Source: an uncultured Lachnospiraceae bacterium (lineage in GTDB: Bacteria; Bacillota; Clostridia; Lachnospirales; Lachnospiraceae). From it: a stretch of DNA of 64,000 nt. A program made the position numbers and the translations under genes. Below the pieces are notes generated by a model that saw nothing but the letters and a program-made list of their open reading frames with translations, had not been told where the DNA came from and made no database searches. Where the stretch lies: positions 1 to 64,000 of the forward strand of contig CACZBD010000004.1 of the NCBI GenBank assembly GCA_902779305.1, written 5' to 3'. Positions within the stretch are counted from its first letter, which is position 1; each line of letters starts with the position of its first letter. Shown here piece after piece: positions 52,275-61,303 of the stretch.

Positions 52275-53480
52275 GGAGGAAAGCCGCAGGTTCGTTTTGT
52301 AGAAGTCTTTTACGGAGCATCCGGCTCTGCCGCCGCCCGCGCAGGCACACGCACAGGCGCAGGCACACGCACAGGAACTGTGAACGCAGGAGCTGCGGTG
52401 GCTTCCGGAAGAAGAATAGGAACGTCTCGGACGCGGAACGGGGATCACATTTACCCGGACAAAGGTATTTGGCGAATCGGAATATTGGTATTCGCCTTCT
52501 TTTGTGAACTTTGCCGCTTCCTTTTCCGTATTCTTGAGTGCTTTTTCTTCGATCACCTCTTCACTCTTGATGAAACTGTGACCGCAGTATTCACATTTCT
52601 GCTGTCCTTCCTTGCGGACGGAACCGCAGCTCGGACAGGAATCATAATACACGATCTTTGTGCGCTTGATCTGGTTCTGCGCCCGGTTTCCGAAGCCGGC
52701 ACCGACCTTATAGGCAATGCCGTTGACAAGGCGTATCACGCCGTAGATCATTCCTGCCGGGAATGCAAGACAGAGAAGTCCCATGATCGCATCAAAAACA
52801 TCACTTGAGGAGTCATTTCCTTCTTCGATCTTTTTACTTAAGTCAAAATGGTACGCGTCATTCGGGTAGGTGATCTTTACAGTGACTTTTTCTCCGGGTG
52901 CAAGATTCTTGTTCATCCATACCAGATTTCCGACAAGGACATAGCAGTCCGGATCCCAGCTGCTTGCTTTGTCTGCCGTCCAGCGGATCGTCATCTTGTC
53001 GATGGTGATATCTTCAAACCATCCGGGCGTGAAAGAATAAACGGTATAACCTTCTTCGAGCTTATCCACCTGATAGAGGTAATCCTGCACCACGCTGAAT
53101 TCAAAGCTGACAACCTCATCCGCAAAGTATTCCCTGTCAAAACGGATCTTCATATAGGATCCGCCGGAGGAATCGTAATCTATGGAGCTGATGTTGTCGG
53201 TAAGCGCTTTCGGATCGCTGTAATGACTGTTGGGAATGCCGACTTTCACCCAGGAAAGCGGGCCTTCCGCGTTGGAATCAAGAACTTTCCAGTCAATATG
53301 ATAGGTAAGACTCACGGTTGCATCTTCATTGACAACAGCGGTCACTTCATAGTTTTCGATTTCATCGAGAGGCTTTGCAAACGCTGATGTTTCAAAGCTT
53401 TTCGTGACCAGCGCAAAGAGCAGAAGGATAGAAAGCAGGATCAGGATGCCGTTAATGAAGGTCTTTTGATTTTTACGCAT
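52254..53480 (-). CDS. membrane DUF2207-like protein with zinc ribbon and (Cys-Ala)6 tail
   Basis: A 408-residue protein. Helix 11-25 is a signal or anchor; 36-225 is an extracytoplasmic beta-rich DUF2207-like domain; helix 232-250 crosses back. Then comes a cytosolic part with a zinc ribbon (C282, C285, C296, C299), a charged coil (305-330) and a Ser/Arg linker. The tail has C365, six Cys-Ala pairs from C370 to A381, GGGRAG and C388. The start overlaps the stop of a radical SAM gene by eight bases, so the two are made together. The tail is a likely target for modification or metal binding. ATG 53480 has AGGAGG. Confidence 0.8.
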   Translation of the reverse strand: MRKNQKTFINGILILLSILLLFALVTKSFETSAFAKPLDEIENYEVTAVVNEDATVSLTYHIDWKVLDSNAEGPLSWVKVGIPNSHYSDPKALTDNISSIDYDSSGGSYMKIRFDREYFADEVVSFEFSVVQDYLYQVDKLEEGYTVYSFTPGWFEDITIDKMTIRWTADKASSWDPDCYVLVGNLVWMNKNLAPGEKVTVKITYPNDAYHFDLSKKIEEGNDSSSDVFDAIMGLLCLAFPAGMIYGVIRLVNGIAYKVGAGFGNRAQNQIKRTKIVYYDSCPSCGSVRKEGQQKCEYCGHSFIKSEEVIEEKALKNTEKEAAKFTKEGEYQYSDSPNTFVRVNVIPVPRPRRSYSSSGSHRSSCVHSSCACACACACACAGGGRAGCSVKDFYKTNLRLSSLRKLGK

Positions 53481-54858
53481 CTTTTTCACCTCCTTCTGTG
53501 ATCCGAAGCGGGCAGGTTCCAAGCATCAAAGCGGAAAAATCACGGCGCGCCTGGCATTCTTTACAGTTCCAGATCGTTTCCCAGTCGTCGGAAAGAAACG
53601 TTCCGAGCGCATCCTGTGACAGCCAGCTCTGACAGGGAACCACATTTCCGCCGGGCGTGATCGCCATGTTGCTTAAGCAGGCGCCGCAAGCCGGTGTGGA
53701 GATCGACAGTTCTTCGCAAAGAGAGGGATCCACCCAGCCCGGAGACGTAAAACTGATCTCCATGCTGTTCTTTTCGCAAAAATCAACCGCCTCTTTCAGG
53801 ATCTCACTGATTTCTTCCTTACTTAGCTGCAGCTTCGTGGAACCTTCCTTTTGTGCGTTTCCGGTCGTGATCAGGCCGGAACAGGTGACATAGGTGACAC
53901 CCAGATCATGCAGAAATTTCAAGGTGCTTACATAATCGCTGTTTTTGGTGCAGAGCGGCGTGTTGACACTGACGCTGATATTCAATTCCAAAGCGTTTTT
54001 GATCGCATCGACCGTTCTGTCATATCCGTCTTCTCCGACTAAAGCGTTGTGGATCTCTTTATCATGAGAATAAAACGTGATCTGCACACTGTCCAAAGAA
54101 GCTTCTTTTAAGGCATTGCAGTATTCTTTGGTAAGCTTCAGGCCGTTCGTGTTCAGCCTGGTCACGAACCACTGCCCGTGATCGATCAGCTCGATCAGAT
54201 CGTCCCGCATCGTCGGTTCACCGCCGGTGAAAGTGATCTGCGGCACGCCGATGGTCTTCAGCTTGTCCATGATCTCTTTCCATTCTTTTGTGGAGAGTTC
54301 CTGCTCTTCGGAATGCGTCTGCCCCGCGGCATAACAGTGCAGACAGTGCTGGTTGCACTGCCACATGCCGTCTTTGGTCATTGCGGATACCAGAAGATCC
54401 ATTCTGTGTGGCGCTTTCATAAACGGCGCATATTCCCCAAGACTCATATAGGGGATCTCTTCCGTGACCGGCTCGTGATATGCGACCTGTTTAAAGGTTT
54501 CCATGATGGTCAGGATATCACTGATCACGTATTTGTTCGGAAGAAGCGGAAAGACTTTTCGCATCCTTTTGCAGGTGCTTTTTACGATCGCCGAGACATC
54601 CGTATCGGTCAGTTCCCTTTCGCTGTACTGATTGACTTCCGAAATGAATTCGGAAAGCAGGATCGTCCAGGAAACATCTACCGGAATGATGTCCTGTCCA
54701 TTGATGATCACAACGGAGGGCGCGATCTCATCATCCGTAACCTTGGGCGGAAGCAGATGAATGCGCACCACACCGGGGCCTTCCGGATTGAGTGTGGTGT
54801 GTTTGACTTCATTAAAATGTTCCTTTGCGTATTTTAGGACTCTTCGTGATATTTTCAT
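53473..54858 (-). CDS. radical SAM/SPASM protein
   Basis: A 461-residue protein. Residues 1-150 form an unclassified N-terminal region; the radical SAM cluster motif is C168-x3-C172-x2-C175 (CNQHCLHC), with GGEP at 212-215 and NTNG at 236. A SPASM-type C-terminus shows C391, C394, C409, C432, C435 and C449, enough for auxiliary iron-sulfur clusters. Such enzymes often modify peptides, for example by thioether bonds at cysteines. The only candidate substrate nearby is the Cys-Ala tail protein encoded directly downstream with an eight-base overlap. GGAG precedes the ATG. Confidence 0.85.
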   Translation of the reverse strand: MKISRRVLKYAKEHFNEVKHTTLNPEGPGVVRIHLLPPKVTDDEIAPSVVIINGQDIIPVDVSWTILLSEFISEVNQYSERELTDTDVSAIVKSTCKRMRKVFPLLPNKYVISDILTIMETFKQVAYHEPVTEEIPYMSLGEYAPFMKAPHRMDLLVSAMTKDGMWQCNQHCLHCYAAGQTHSEEQELSTKEWKEIMDKLKTIGVPQITFTGGEPTMRDDLIELIDHGQWFVTRLNTNGLKLTKEYCNALKEASLDSVQITFYSHDKEIHNALVGEDGYDRTVDAIKNALELNISVSVNTPLCTKNSDYVSTLKFLHDLGVTYVTCSGLITTGNAQKEGSTKLQLSKEEISEILKEAVDFCEKNSMEISFTSPGWVDPSLCEELSISTPACGACLSNMAITPGGNVVPCQSWLSQDALGTFLSDDWETIWNCKECQARRDFSALMLGTCPLRITEGGEKDA

Positions 54859-54974
54859 AGAACTGCTCCGTTTTGAAAAATACTGTAAATCTCTAAAAAT
54901 TATAAAGGGCGTGAGGGATAATCGTCAAGACAGGGGTCATTGACTTTCCCTGCGAAAAGAAATACGATAAGCCT

Positions 54975-55145
54975 ATGGATCAATGTGAAACCTGTGCTTA
55001 TTACACCTACGACGAAGAATACGAAGAATATTTCTGCGAGGCAAATATGGATGAGGACGATGCCGCAAGACTGAGTGACAGAGGGCAGGCCTGTCCGTAT
55101 TACCGCGACGGCGACGAATACAAAGTCGTCAGACATCAGATGTGA
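54975..55145 (+). CDS. DUF6472-type Cys-containing mini-protein
   Basis: A 56-residue acidic protein with four Cys (C4, C7, C21, C40) and many Tyr/Asp/Glu: MDQCETCAYYTYDEEYEEYF, then ACPYYRDGDEYKVVRHQM. The C-x2-C start, the CPYYRxGDEY block and the end are typical of small conserved Lachnospiraceae proteins (DUF6472), probably zinc-binding. The ribosome site is poor; the frame stays open upstream, so the start is uncertain. It overlaps the 3' end of the araC gene on the other strand by 17 bases. Confidence 0.7.
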   Translation: MDQCETCAYYTYDEEYEEYFCEANMDEDDAARLSDRGQACPYYRDGDEYKVVRHQM

Positions 55146-56028
55146 TCTGCATTTTGCGGTATTCCCGCGGAGATTTTCCGAATGCTTTCTTAAACATTTC
55201 CGACATGTAACTTGCGCCGCCAAAACCGGTCAGCGTGCTGATCTCGGACAGCGGAAGTGTCGTTGTCCTTAAATATTCCGCGACTTTTCTCACGCGAAAA
55301 TCCAACAGATAATTGACGGGGCTGTTCCCCACATATTTATGAAAGATCTTATTGCAGAGCGAGCGGCTGACATTGCCGCTTTCTGCAATCTCCTGCAGGG
55401 TCAGCGGGTTTTGGTACTCTTTCTGGATATAGAACATCATCGCCTTGAATGCTTTTGCATGCAGATCGCCCTGTGCATCTTCCTCCAGCATGCCGTGACT
55501 TTTACTCTGCGTCAGGATGATATTCCAGATCTCAAAAAAGATCCTGGTGATCTGAAAAGGATCGCGTCTTAAGTCAGGAAGCATAAACATGAGATGCTGG
55601 AGCTCCTGCGAATTCTCGTTGATGTAACGAAACCGGATATAGGGCAGGTTCGGATTGTCCAAAACCGGCAGCAGGGCCTGCATCTGCACGGAAACAGAAG
55701 CGTTCAGGATGGCGGGGTTGGCGACAAAGATCACGTAAGTGGCAAGCGTACCCGGTTCGGAGATGCTGTAGTGGATCTGGTTGGCATTGACAAAGATCGT
55801 ATCCCCGGCATTTAAAGTGATCACTTTTCCGTTGACGCAGTAGGCCATTTTTCCGCTCCTGACAGAGACGAACTCGACATCTTCATGGAAATGCGGTACC
55901 TTTTCCCAGGTGACATTCGGCTTGATCCAGCCGTCATAGATATAGGAAGGAAAGTTCGGATCGTCATAATTTACCTGTTCCGAACCGTCTTCCCGCTTCA
56001 CGATCAGTCCCATCACATCAACATTCAT
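55129..56028 (-). CDS. AraC-family regulator with cupin sensor
   Basis: A 299-residue protein: an N-terminal cupin (about 35-110, VPHFHEDVEFVSVRSGKMAYCVNGK and NAGDTIFVNANQIHYS) and two AraC helix-turn-helices (about 200-295, LTLQEIAESGNVSRSLCNKIFHKYVGNSPVNYLLDFRVRKVAEYL and LPLSEISTLTGFGGASYMSEMFKKAFGKSPREYRK). It is divergent from the ABC exporter with a 167-bp gap, so it may control that exporter. The ligand is unknown; the family often senses sugars. Confidence 0.9.
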   Translation of the reverse strand: MNVDVMGLIVKREDGSEQVNYDDPNFPSYIYDGWIKPNVTWEKVPHFHEDVEFVSVRSGKMAYCVNGKVITLNAGDTIFVNANQIHYSISEPGTLATYVIFVANPAILNASVSVQMQALLPVLDNPNLPYIRFRYINENSQELQHLMFMLPDLRRDPFQITRIFFEIWNIILTQSKSHGMLEEDAQGDLHAKAFKAMMFYIQKEYQNPLTLQEIAESGNVSRSLCNKIFHKYVGNSPVNYLLDFRVRKVAEYLRTTTLPLSEISTLTGFGGASYMSEMFKKAFGKSPREYRKMQITSDV

Positions 56029-56195
56029 AACAATCTGTTTCCTTTCCGGTCAAAATCATAACAATCTTACATGATCGAAAAATATTGTTATAAAAATCAA
56101 ACCTATATGGGCTATTTTTATACACCTGAGAATAATATACTTGTAATCATCAAAAATAGCAAGCAAAACCAGCTGCAGGGAAGAGGGAAATCATT

Positions 56196-57140
56196 ATGAG
56201 CGAAGAAATGATCGTCATGAAAAATGTCTGCAAGGAATTCAAGGTATTAAACCGCCATGAAGGGGTAAAAGGCAGCCTGAAAGATCTGTTTTCGAGAGAC
56301 TATAAGACCGTTAAGGCCGTGGATGATGTCAGCTTGAGCGTCACAAAGGGCGAGATCATCGGATATCTCGGACCGAACGGCGCCGGGAAATCCACCACGA
56401 TCAAGATGATGACGGGCGTGCTGGAGCCGACATCCGGCGAGATCCTCGTAAACGGGCTGGTTCCATATAAAGAACGCAGCAGAAATTCGGAACAGATCGG
56501 CGTGGTATTCGGCCAGCGATCGCAGCTCTGGTGGTCCCTGCCGCTGATCGAATCCTTCCATCTTCTGAGGGACATCTATATGGTGGAGCAGAAGGATTTT
56601 GAAGAAATGCTGTCTCTTTACCGCTCGCTCGTGGATATCGAAGGGATCCTGCACAAACCGGTCCGGCAGATGTCTTTGGGACAGCGGACTTTAAGCGATA
56701 TCCTGGCGGCTTTTCTGCACAATCCCGGGATCGTGTTCCTCGATGAACCCACGATCGGCCTGGACGTGTCCATGAAGAGCAGGATCCGGGATCTGATCAA
56801 GGGCCTCAATGAGGTCAAAGAGACCACGGTGATCTTAACGACCCATGATATGGGCGACGTGGACGCGCTCTGCAAGAGGATCGTCATCATCGATGAGGGA
56901 AAGAAGATCTATGACAATGATATCGAGCATTTGAAATCCTATTTCGGATCCTACAGGACGCTGCGCATGCGGCTTGCCGACGGATCCTGGGTGGAGCAGG
57001 TCATAGATGAGAGCAAAACGGATGTGATGCATGTCATCCAGGAGACGCAGCAGAAGCAGAAAGTCAAGGACATCCAGCTGGAAGAGATCTCCACGGAGGA
57101 AGTCATCAAGAAGATCTATGAAGGAGGAAAAAGCGCATGA
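56196..57140 (+). CDS. ABC-2 type exporter ATP-binding protein
   Basis: A 314-residue ATPase: Walker A GPNGAGKSTT, Q-loop, signature MSLGQRT, Walker B IVFLDEPTIGLD and the switch His in LTTHD. The long C-terminal part (about 235-314) is as in the DrrA/viologen-exporter-like group. The signature LSGGQ is replaced by MSLGQ, which is normal in this group. It overlaps the first permease by ATGA. Confidence 0.92.
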   Translation: MSEEMIVMKNVCKEFKVLNRHEGVKGSLKDLFSRDYKTVKAVDDVSLSVTKGEIIGYLGPNGAGKSTTIKMMTGVLEPTSGEILVNGLVPYKERSRNSEQIGVVFGQRSQLWWSLPLIESFHLLRDIYMVEQKDFEEMLSLYRSLVDIEGILHKPVRQMSLGQRTLSDILAAFLHNPGIVFLDEPTIGLDVSMKSRIRDLIKGLNEVKETTVILTTHDMGDVDALCKRIVIIDEGKKIYDNDIEHLKSYFGSYRTLRMRLADGSWVEQVIDESKTDVMHVIQETQQKQKVKDIQLEEISTEEVIKKIYEGGKSA

Positions 57141-57949
57141 GACAGGTCAGAAAACTAACGGCCTTAACAAGAGCGGGTATCATTGAGTCTTTGCAGTTCA
57201 GGCTCGGCACGTTTGTGACACTGTTTGCAAACCTGATCTATCTGGCGCTGGTCTATTTCTTATGGAAATCGATCTATGCCTCGGCGGGAACCGATACGGT
57301 GAACGGGATGACATTCTACGACACCATGATCTATCTGATCTTAGCGACGGCGCTGTTCAATTTTCTGGAGATGTTCGTGGTCTGGGATATGAGCAGGGCG
57401 ATCCAGTCCGGTGAGATCATCATGCATCTTTTGAAGCCGATGAGATACAGACTTTATACATTCTGGAGTTATTCGGGTTCGCACCATACAAGCTTCATCC
57501 TGACGTTTCTGCCGACGTTTGTCGTGGTCATGATCTTAACAAAAGGCGCGATCCCCATCGGATGGAACCTGCTGTACTTTGTGATCTCGGTAGTGCTTGC
57601 GCTCCTGATCAATTTCAACATTGAAATGCTGGTGGCGCCGGTCTGCCTGTATACGGAATCCACCTGGGGGATCAATATCGTGAAGGAAACGATCGTTCTG
57701 CTGCTTTCGGGGGCATCGATCCCGCTGGCGTTTTTCCCGGAGAAACTGAAGATGATCGTGGAATACCTGCCGTTTCGCGCGGTTTATGATATCCCGCTTA
57801 CGATCCTGCTATTGAAGAACGGAACGGATACCTTTGCGGGTGTGCTGCCAAAACTGGGCCTGCAGCTTCTGTGGTGCGTGATCTTAACGGTGGCGGGAAA
57901 TCTGTTCTGGAATCATGCGGTGAAGAAGATCACCGTGAACGGGGGCTGA
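57137..57949 (+). CDS. ABC-2 type exporter permease 1
   Basis: A 270-residue membrane protein with six helices and the ABC-2 group 6 layout (GIIESLQFRLGTFVTLFANLIYLALVYFLWKSIY near the start, GASIPLAFFPEKLKMIVEYLPFRAVYDIPLTILL late). It forms a heterodimer with the next gene. The substrate is unknown. Confidence 0.9.
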   Translation: MRQVRKLTALTRAGIIESLQFRLGTFVTLFANLIYLALVYFLWKSIYASAGTDTVNGMTFYDTMIYLILATALFNFLEMFVVWDMSRAIQSGEIIMHLLKPMRYRLYTFWSYSGSHHTSFILTFLPTFVVVMILTKGAIPIGWNLLYFVISVVLALLINFNIEMLVAPVCLYTESTWGINIVKETIVLLLSGASIPLAFFPEKLKMIVEYLPFRAVYDIPLTILLLKNGTDTFAGVLPKLGLQLLWCVILTVAGNLFWNHAVKKITVNGG

Positions 57950-57951
57950 AT

Positions 57952-58776
57952 ATGGAAACGAAAGACTATGGAAAAAAGAAAAGAGGACTGAAGTTCTACG
58001 CATCGATCTACCGCAAGATCCTGCTGCAGGATCTGAAGAGCAAGATGAGCTATCGCGCGGATTTTATCATATCGACGTTCGGGATGATCTTAACGAATGT
58101 GTCTGGGTTTGTGACTTTTATGATCCTGTTTCATAATTTCCCGAGTATCAACGGATGGGATTATGATCATATGCTGTTTCTGTACGGGTTTTCGCTGATC
58201 GCGCTGACGCCGGTACAGTGCTTTTTTGACAACAACTGGAACCTGCGGTTCATGGTGCGGTCGGGTGATTTTATCAAATACTGCTTCCGGCCGATCAATG
58301 TCTTCTTCTATTTTATTTCGGAGGTATTCGATGTGAAGGGACTGGGGCAGCTGGCGTTCGGGCTTGGCACGTTCATTTATGCTTGGCACCGGATCGGAAT
58401 TCCCGTGACGATCCTTACGATCGCGCAGGCCGTGCTGTTTCTGATCACCGCCTCGCTGTTTATGATCGCGATCATGAATGCGGCCGCGGCCACATGTTTC
58501 TGGATCATCAATTCCGGCTATGTGATGGTCATCATGTTCCGGTTCAAGGACTTTGCGAAATATCCGTCCAGTATCTTCAACAGCGTGTTCCGGTTTATCT
58601 TTACGTTTCTGATCCCGATCGCGTTTGTGGCTTACTATCCGAGCCTCGTGTTCGTGGATCCCGAACATGTGCCACTGCTGTCTTATTTATCGCCGCTGAT
58701 CGGCGTGCTGTTCTTCTACTTAAGCTATAAATTCTGGATGCTCGGGGTCAGAAAGTACGATTTTACGGGTTCGTAA
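57952..58776 (+). CDS. ABC-2 type exporter permease 2
   Basis: A 274-residue membrane protein with six helices, same family as permease 1 (LLQDLKSKMSYRADFIISTFGMILTNVSGFVTFMILF). ATG 57952 is two bases after the previous stop; the longer open frame lies within permease 1. It converges with the lyase gene seven bases later. Confidence 0.9.
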   Translation: METKDYGKKKRGLKFYASIYRKILLQDLKSKMSYRADFIISTFGMILTNVSGFVTFMILFHNFPSINGWDYDHMLFLYGFSLIALTPVQCFFDNNWNLRFMVRSGDFIKYCFRPINVFFYFISEVFDVKGLGQLAFGLGTFIYAWHRIGIPVTILTIAQAVLFLITASLFMIAIMNAAAATCFWIINSGYVMVIMFRFKDFAKYPSSIFNSVFRFIFTFLIPIAFVAYYPSLVFVDPEHVPLLSYLSPLIGVLFFYLSYKFWMLGVRKYDFTGS

Positions 58777-58782
58777 GAACGC

Positions 58783-59949
58783 TTATGCGTTAGGAAAAGA
58801 TTCCGCGCCGGCTTTCAGCCTGTTTAAGCCGTCCATGCAGATGCTTTTCGGGCAGGCGACGTTCATTCTTAAGAAGTGTTCGCCGCCTGTGCCGTAGGCT
58901 TCTCCGCCGGTAACGAACAGGCCGGTCTTTGCCCGAAGATAGGCGGCAAGTTTTCTGCCGGAATCCGACACCTGTGAGACATCCAGCCACATCAGATAGG
59001 TGGCCTCGGTCTCTACGGCCTTGATCTTGGGCATTTCTTTTTTTAAAAACTCCGTAACTGTCTTTTTATTTTCAAAAACATAGGCTCTCATTTCATCAAG
59101 CCATGCTGCGCCCTTTTCAAAAGCAGCTATGGAGGCTGCGGTTGCAAAGGAATTAGGTTCCGCCACTTCGTCCGTGTTCAGCGCGCGCCAGACCTTATGG
59201 CGTAAAAACGAATCGGCAACGTAGACCGCTGAGGTGTGAAGACCCGCCAGGTTAAAGGCTTTTGTCGGCGCAATGCAGGTGATGCTGACTTCTCTGCAGT
59301 CTTCGGATACGCAGGCAAAGGGAATGTAGTCCTTTCCGGGAACCGTGATGTCGCAGTGGATCTCATCGGAGATCACGGTTACATGGTATTTCTTTGCAAG
59401 ACTGCCGACCGCGGCCAGCGTATCGCGGTCCCAGATCTTTCCGACCGGATTGTGCGGGTTGCAGAAGATCATCAGATTCGTCTGCGGATCGGCCATCTTC
59501 TTTTCAAGATCCGCCAAGTCCATGGTGTAGGCGTTGTCTTTATAAACAAGCGCGTTTTCCGTTACGCGGCAGCCGTTGTTTTCGATGCAGTTGAAAAAGA
59601 CGTTATACACAGGGGTCTGGATCAGCACGTTTTCGTTCGGCGTGGTCAGTTTCCTGACGATCGAGGAGATCGAGGGGATCACGCCGGTGGAAAAGATCAG
59701 GTTTTCTTTTTCCATTTTCAGCCCGTGTCTTTTGTCCCACCAGTTGATATAGCTCTCATACCAGGCATCCGGAAGGATCTCATAACCGAAGATGCCCTGC
59801 AAGAGGCGGCTCTTAAGGGCCTCTGTAATTTCGGGCGCCGCTTCAAAATCCATATCCGCGACCCACATGGGCAGCTCGTTGTCCTTCACATCCCATTTCA
59901 GCGATGCGGTCTTCCTGCGGTCAATGATCTTGTCAAAATCGTATTTCAT
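58783..59949 (-). CDS. MalY/PatB family aminotransferase (cystathionine beta-lyase)
   Basis: A 388-residue PLP enzyme of the MalY/PatB type: DRRKTASLKWD at the start, WVADMDFEAAPEI, FCNPHNPVGKIWDRDTL, SDEIHCDI and PLP Lys in CIAPTKAFNLAGLHTS. Family members cleave cystathionine or other cysteine conjugates. ATG 59949 has GGAGG eight bases upstream, and an in-frame ATG 15 bases earlier overlaps that site. It follows the DUF3737 gene by 27 bases on the same strand. Confidence 0.92.
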   Translation of the reverse strand: MKYDFDKIIDRRKTASLKWDVKDNELPMWVADMDFEAAPEITEALKSRLLQGIFGYEILPDAWYESYINWWDKRHGLKMEKENLIFSTGVIPSISSIVRKLTTPNENVLIQTPVYNVFFNCIENNGCRVTENALVYKDNAYTMDLADLEKKMADPQTNLMIFCNPHNPVGKIWDRDTLAAVGSLAKKYHVTVISDEIHCDITVPGKDYIPFACVSEDCREVSITCIAPTKAFNLAGLHTSAVYVADSFLRHKVWRALNTDEVAEPNSFATAASIAAFEKGAAWLDEMRAYVFENKKTVTEFLKKEMPKIKAVETEATYLMWLDVSQVSDSGRKLAAYLRAKTGLFVTGGEAYGTGGEHFLRMNVACPKSICMDGLNRLKAGAESFPNA

Positions 59950-59976
59950 GGTCTGTGCCTCCATAAAAGCGCTGTA

Positions 59977-60849
59977 TTACGGCCATTCGGGATGATCGGA
60001 AGTCTTTTTGATCTCTTTGCAGGTGATCTTCGTCTTTTCGGGATCGATCAGATCTTTTTCGATGATCAGTTCGCCGATCTCATCTGCTGTGATCGTTCCG
60101 CTCTTCGGGTTAAAGACGCTGTCCACCTTACCGTCGATCGTAACATCGACAGAGGAATACTCGAACGCAAGCGTGGTGTTCAGCAGCTTACAGTTTTTCA
60201 TGACCAGGTTGTCGATGTAGCACATGCCCTGCAGACTTTCCACCACACAGTTGACCAGGGTAAGATTCTTGGAATTCCATCCGAGATATTCGCCGGAAAT
60301 AAAGGAATCGTAAACCGTGATATTTTCACTGTTCCAAAAAGCATCCTTGGTGATCAGCTTGGAATTTCTGATCTCGACATTCTTTGCGCCGTCAAAGGAA
60401 TAATTTCCGTCCAAGTATAAGGAATCGACCCTGAGGTCACGGCTGTTCATCAAAAAGTAATCTCCTTTTGCCGTAACATGGTCAAGGTTCACATGGCTGC
60501 AGCTCCAGAGCGTTTCTTTGGCGTCCGTGAGGGTCACGTTTTTAAGCGTTAAGTCGTCGCATCTTCTGAAGTTCTTTGGGGCGAGGATCATGCTGTCGGA
60601 TATGCGGATCCGGTCCGTATACCAGACGCCTGCTCTGGCGCCTTCATACCAGGTGCAGTTTTCTACTTCGATATCCTTGCAGTACCAGAGCGGGTACTTC
60701 CAGCGAAGCAGGCATCCGCTCAGCTTTAAGTTGCTGCTTTCTTTTAATGGGGACTCGCCGTCTGAAAAGACGCAGTCCGTAATTTCTAATCCGTTACTGT
60801 GAAACAGGCTTCTTTCATCCGTAAACAATTCCTGCCTGATAGTCTGCAT
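59977..60849 (-). CDS. DUF3737 family beta-helix protein
   Basis: A 290-residue protein made of repeated short strands (SGCLLRWKYPLWYCKDIEVENC, NLTLVNCVVESLQGMC), the right-handed beta-helix look of DUF3737. No signal peptide, so cytosolic. ATG 60849 follows GGAGG. The function of the family is unknown; genes of it often sit beside MalY-type lyases, as here. Confidence 0.85.
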   Translation of the reverse strand: MQTIRQELFTDERSLFHSNGLEITDCVFSDGESPLKESSNLKLSGCLLRWKYPLWYCKDIEVENCTWYEGARAGVWYTDRIRISDSMILAPKNFRRCDDLTLKNVTLTDAKETLWSCSHVNLDHVTAKGDYFLMNSRDLRVDSLYLDGNYSFDGAKNVEIRNSKLITKDAFWNSENITVYDSFISGEYLGWNSKNLTLVNCVVESLQGMCYIDNLVMKNCKLLNTTLAFEYSSVDVTIDGKVDSVFNPKSGTITADEIGELIIEKDLIDPEKTKITCKEIKKTSDHPEWP

Positions 60850-61076
60850 GGTTCTATCCTCCAATCTATTAAACCCTTGCTCGTTTCAAATTTAGCTTTG
60901 CCAAATGGTTTTGTGGCGTCAAATGCCGCACGGAAGTATTTTATCACTTAATTCCGTAAAATAATAATGAAAAAAGTTTAAACTGTGCTTTTGGATTCGC
61001 AGGACTCGCCCACACATTCGCAATCAGAGATTGCTCATGTATGGGCGGTTACTGCTTCGCAGCAACTACGTAAATA

Positions 61077-61117
61077 AAAAGACCGTCTCATTCATGCAAG
61101 CATGAGATCCGGTCTTT
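61077..61117. terminator. bidirectional hairpin in a 300-bp gene-free stretch
   Basis: A 14-bp imperfect stem (61077-61091 with 61101-61117, one bulge) flanked by A and T runs, working in both directions. It lies in the stretch 60850-61151, which otherwise holds only two tiny hairpins (GCAATC-AGA-GATTGC and CTGC-TTC-GCAG) and no convincing coding frame. Confidence 0.7.
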
Positions 61118-61151
61118 TCATTTCCGTGTCCTTCGAATCGTAACCTGTTGA

Positions 61152-61222
61152 AGCAGGATACGGGAATCGAACCCGCCTCCCTGGCTTGGGAAGCCAGTGT
61201 ACTACCGATGTACTAATCCTGC
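61152..61222 (-). tRNA. tRNA-Gly(CCC)
   Basis: A 71-base cloverleaf: acceptor GCAGGAT with ATCCTGC, anticodon loop TTCCCAA (anticodon CCC), T-loop TTCGATT and discriminator T, as usual for glycine tRNA. CCA is not encoded. Confidence 0.93.
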
Positions 61223-61303
61223 AGTCCATTTATCAGTTTACCCCACATTAAAATAAAAAACAAGTAAAAGTATGATACAATAGTGCAGAAGGCAGGATAA
61301 ACC

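Noticed and set aside
52311..52380. Alternating Cys-Ala stretch as a sequencing or microsatellite artefact
   Set aside because: Codons vary (tgt, tgc, gcg, gcc) in a non-periodic way and the frame stays intact to a stop that fits the neighbouring gene; a real protein repeat is more likely.
60990..61075. Short hairpins and GC-rich segment as a small RNA gene
   Set aside because: Stems are only four to six base pairs, no promoter is evident and no known RNA family is matched; the clear signal is the terminator at 61077.
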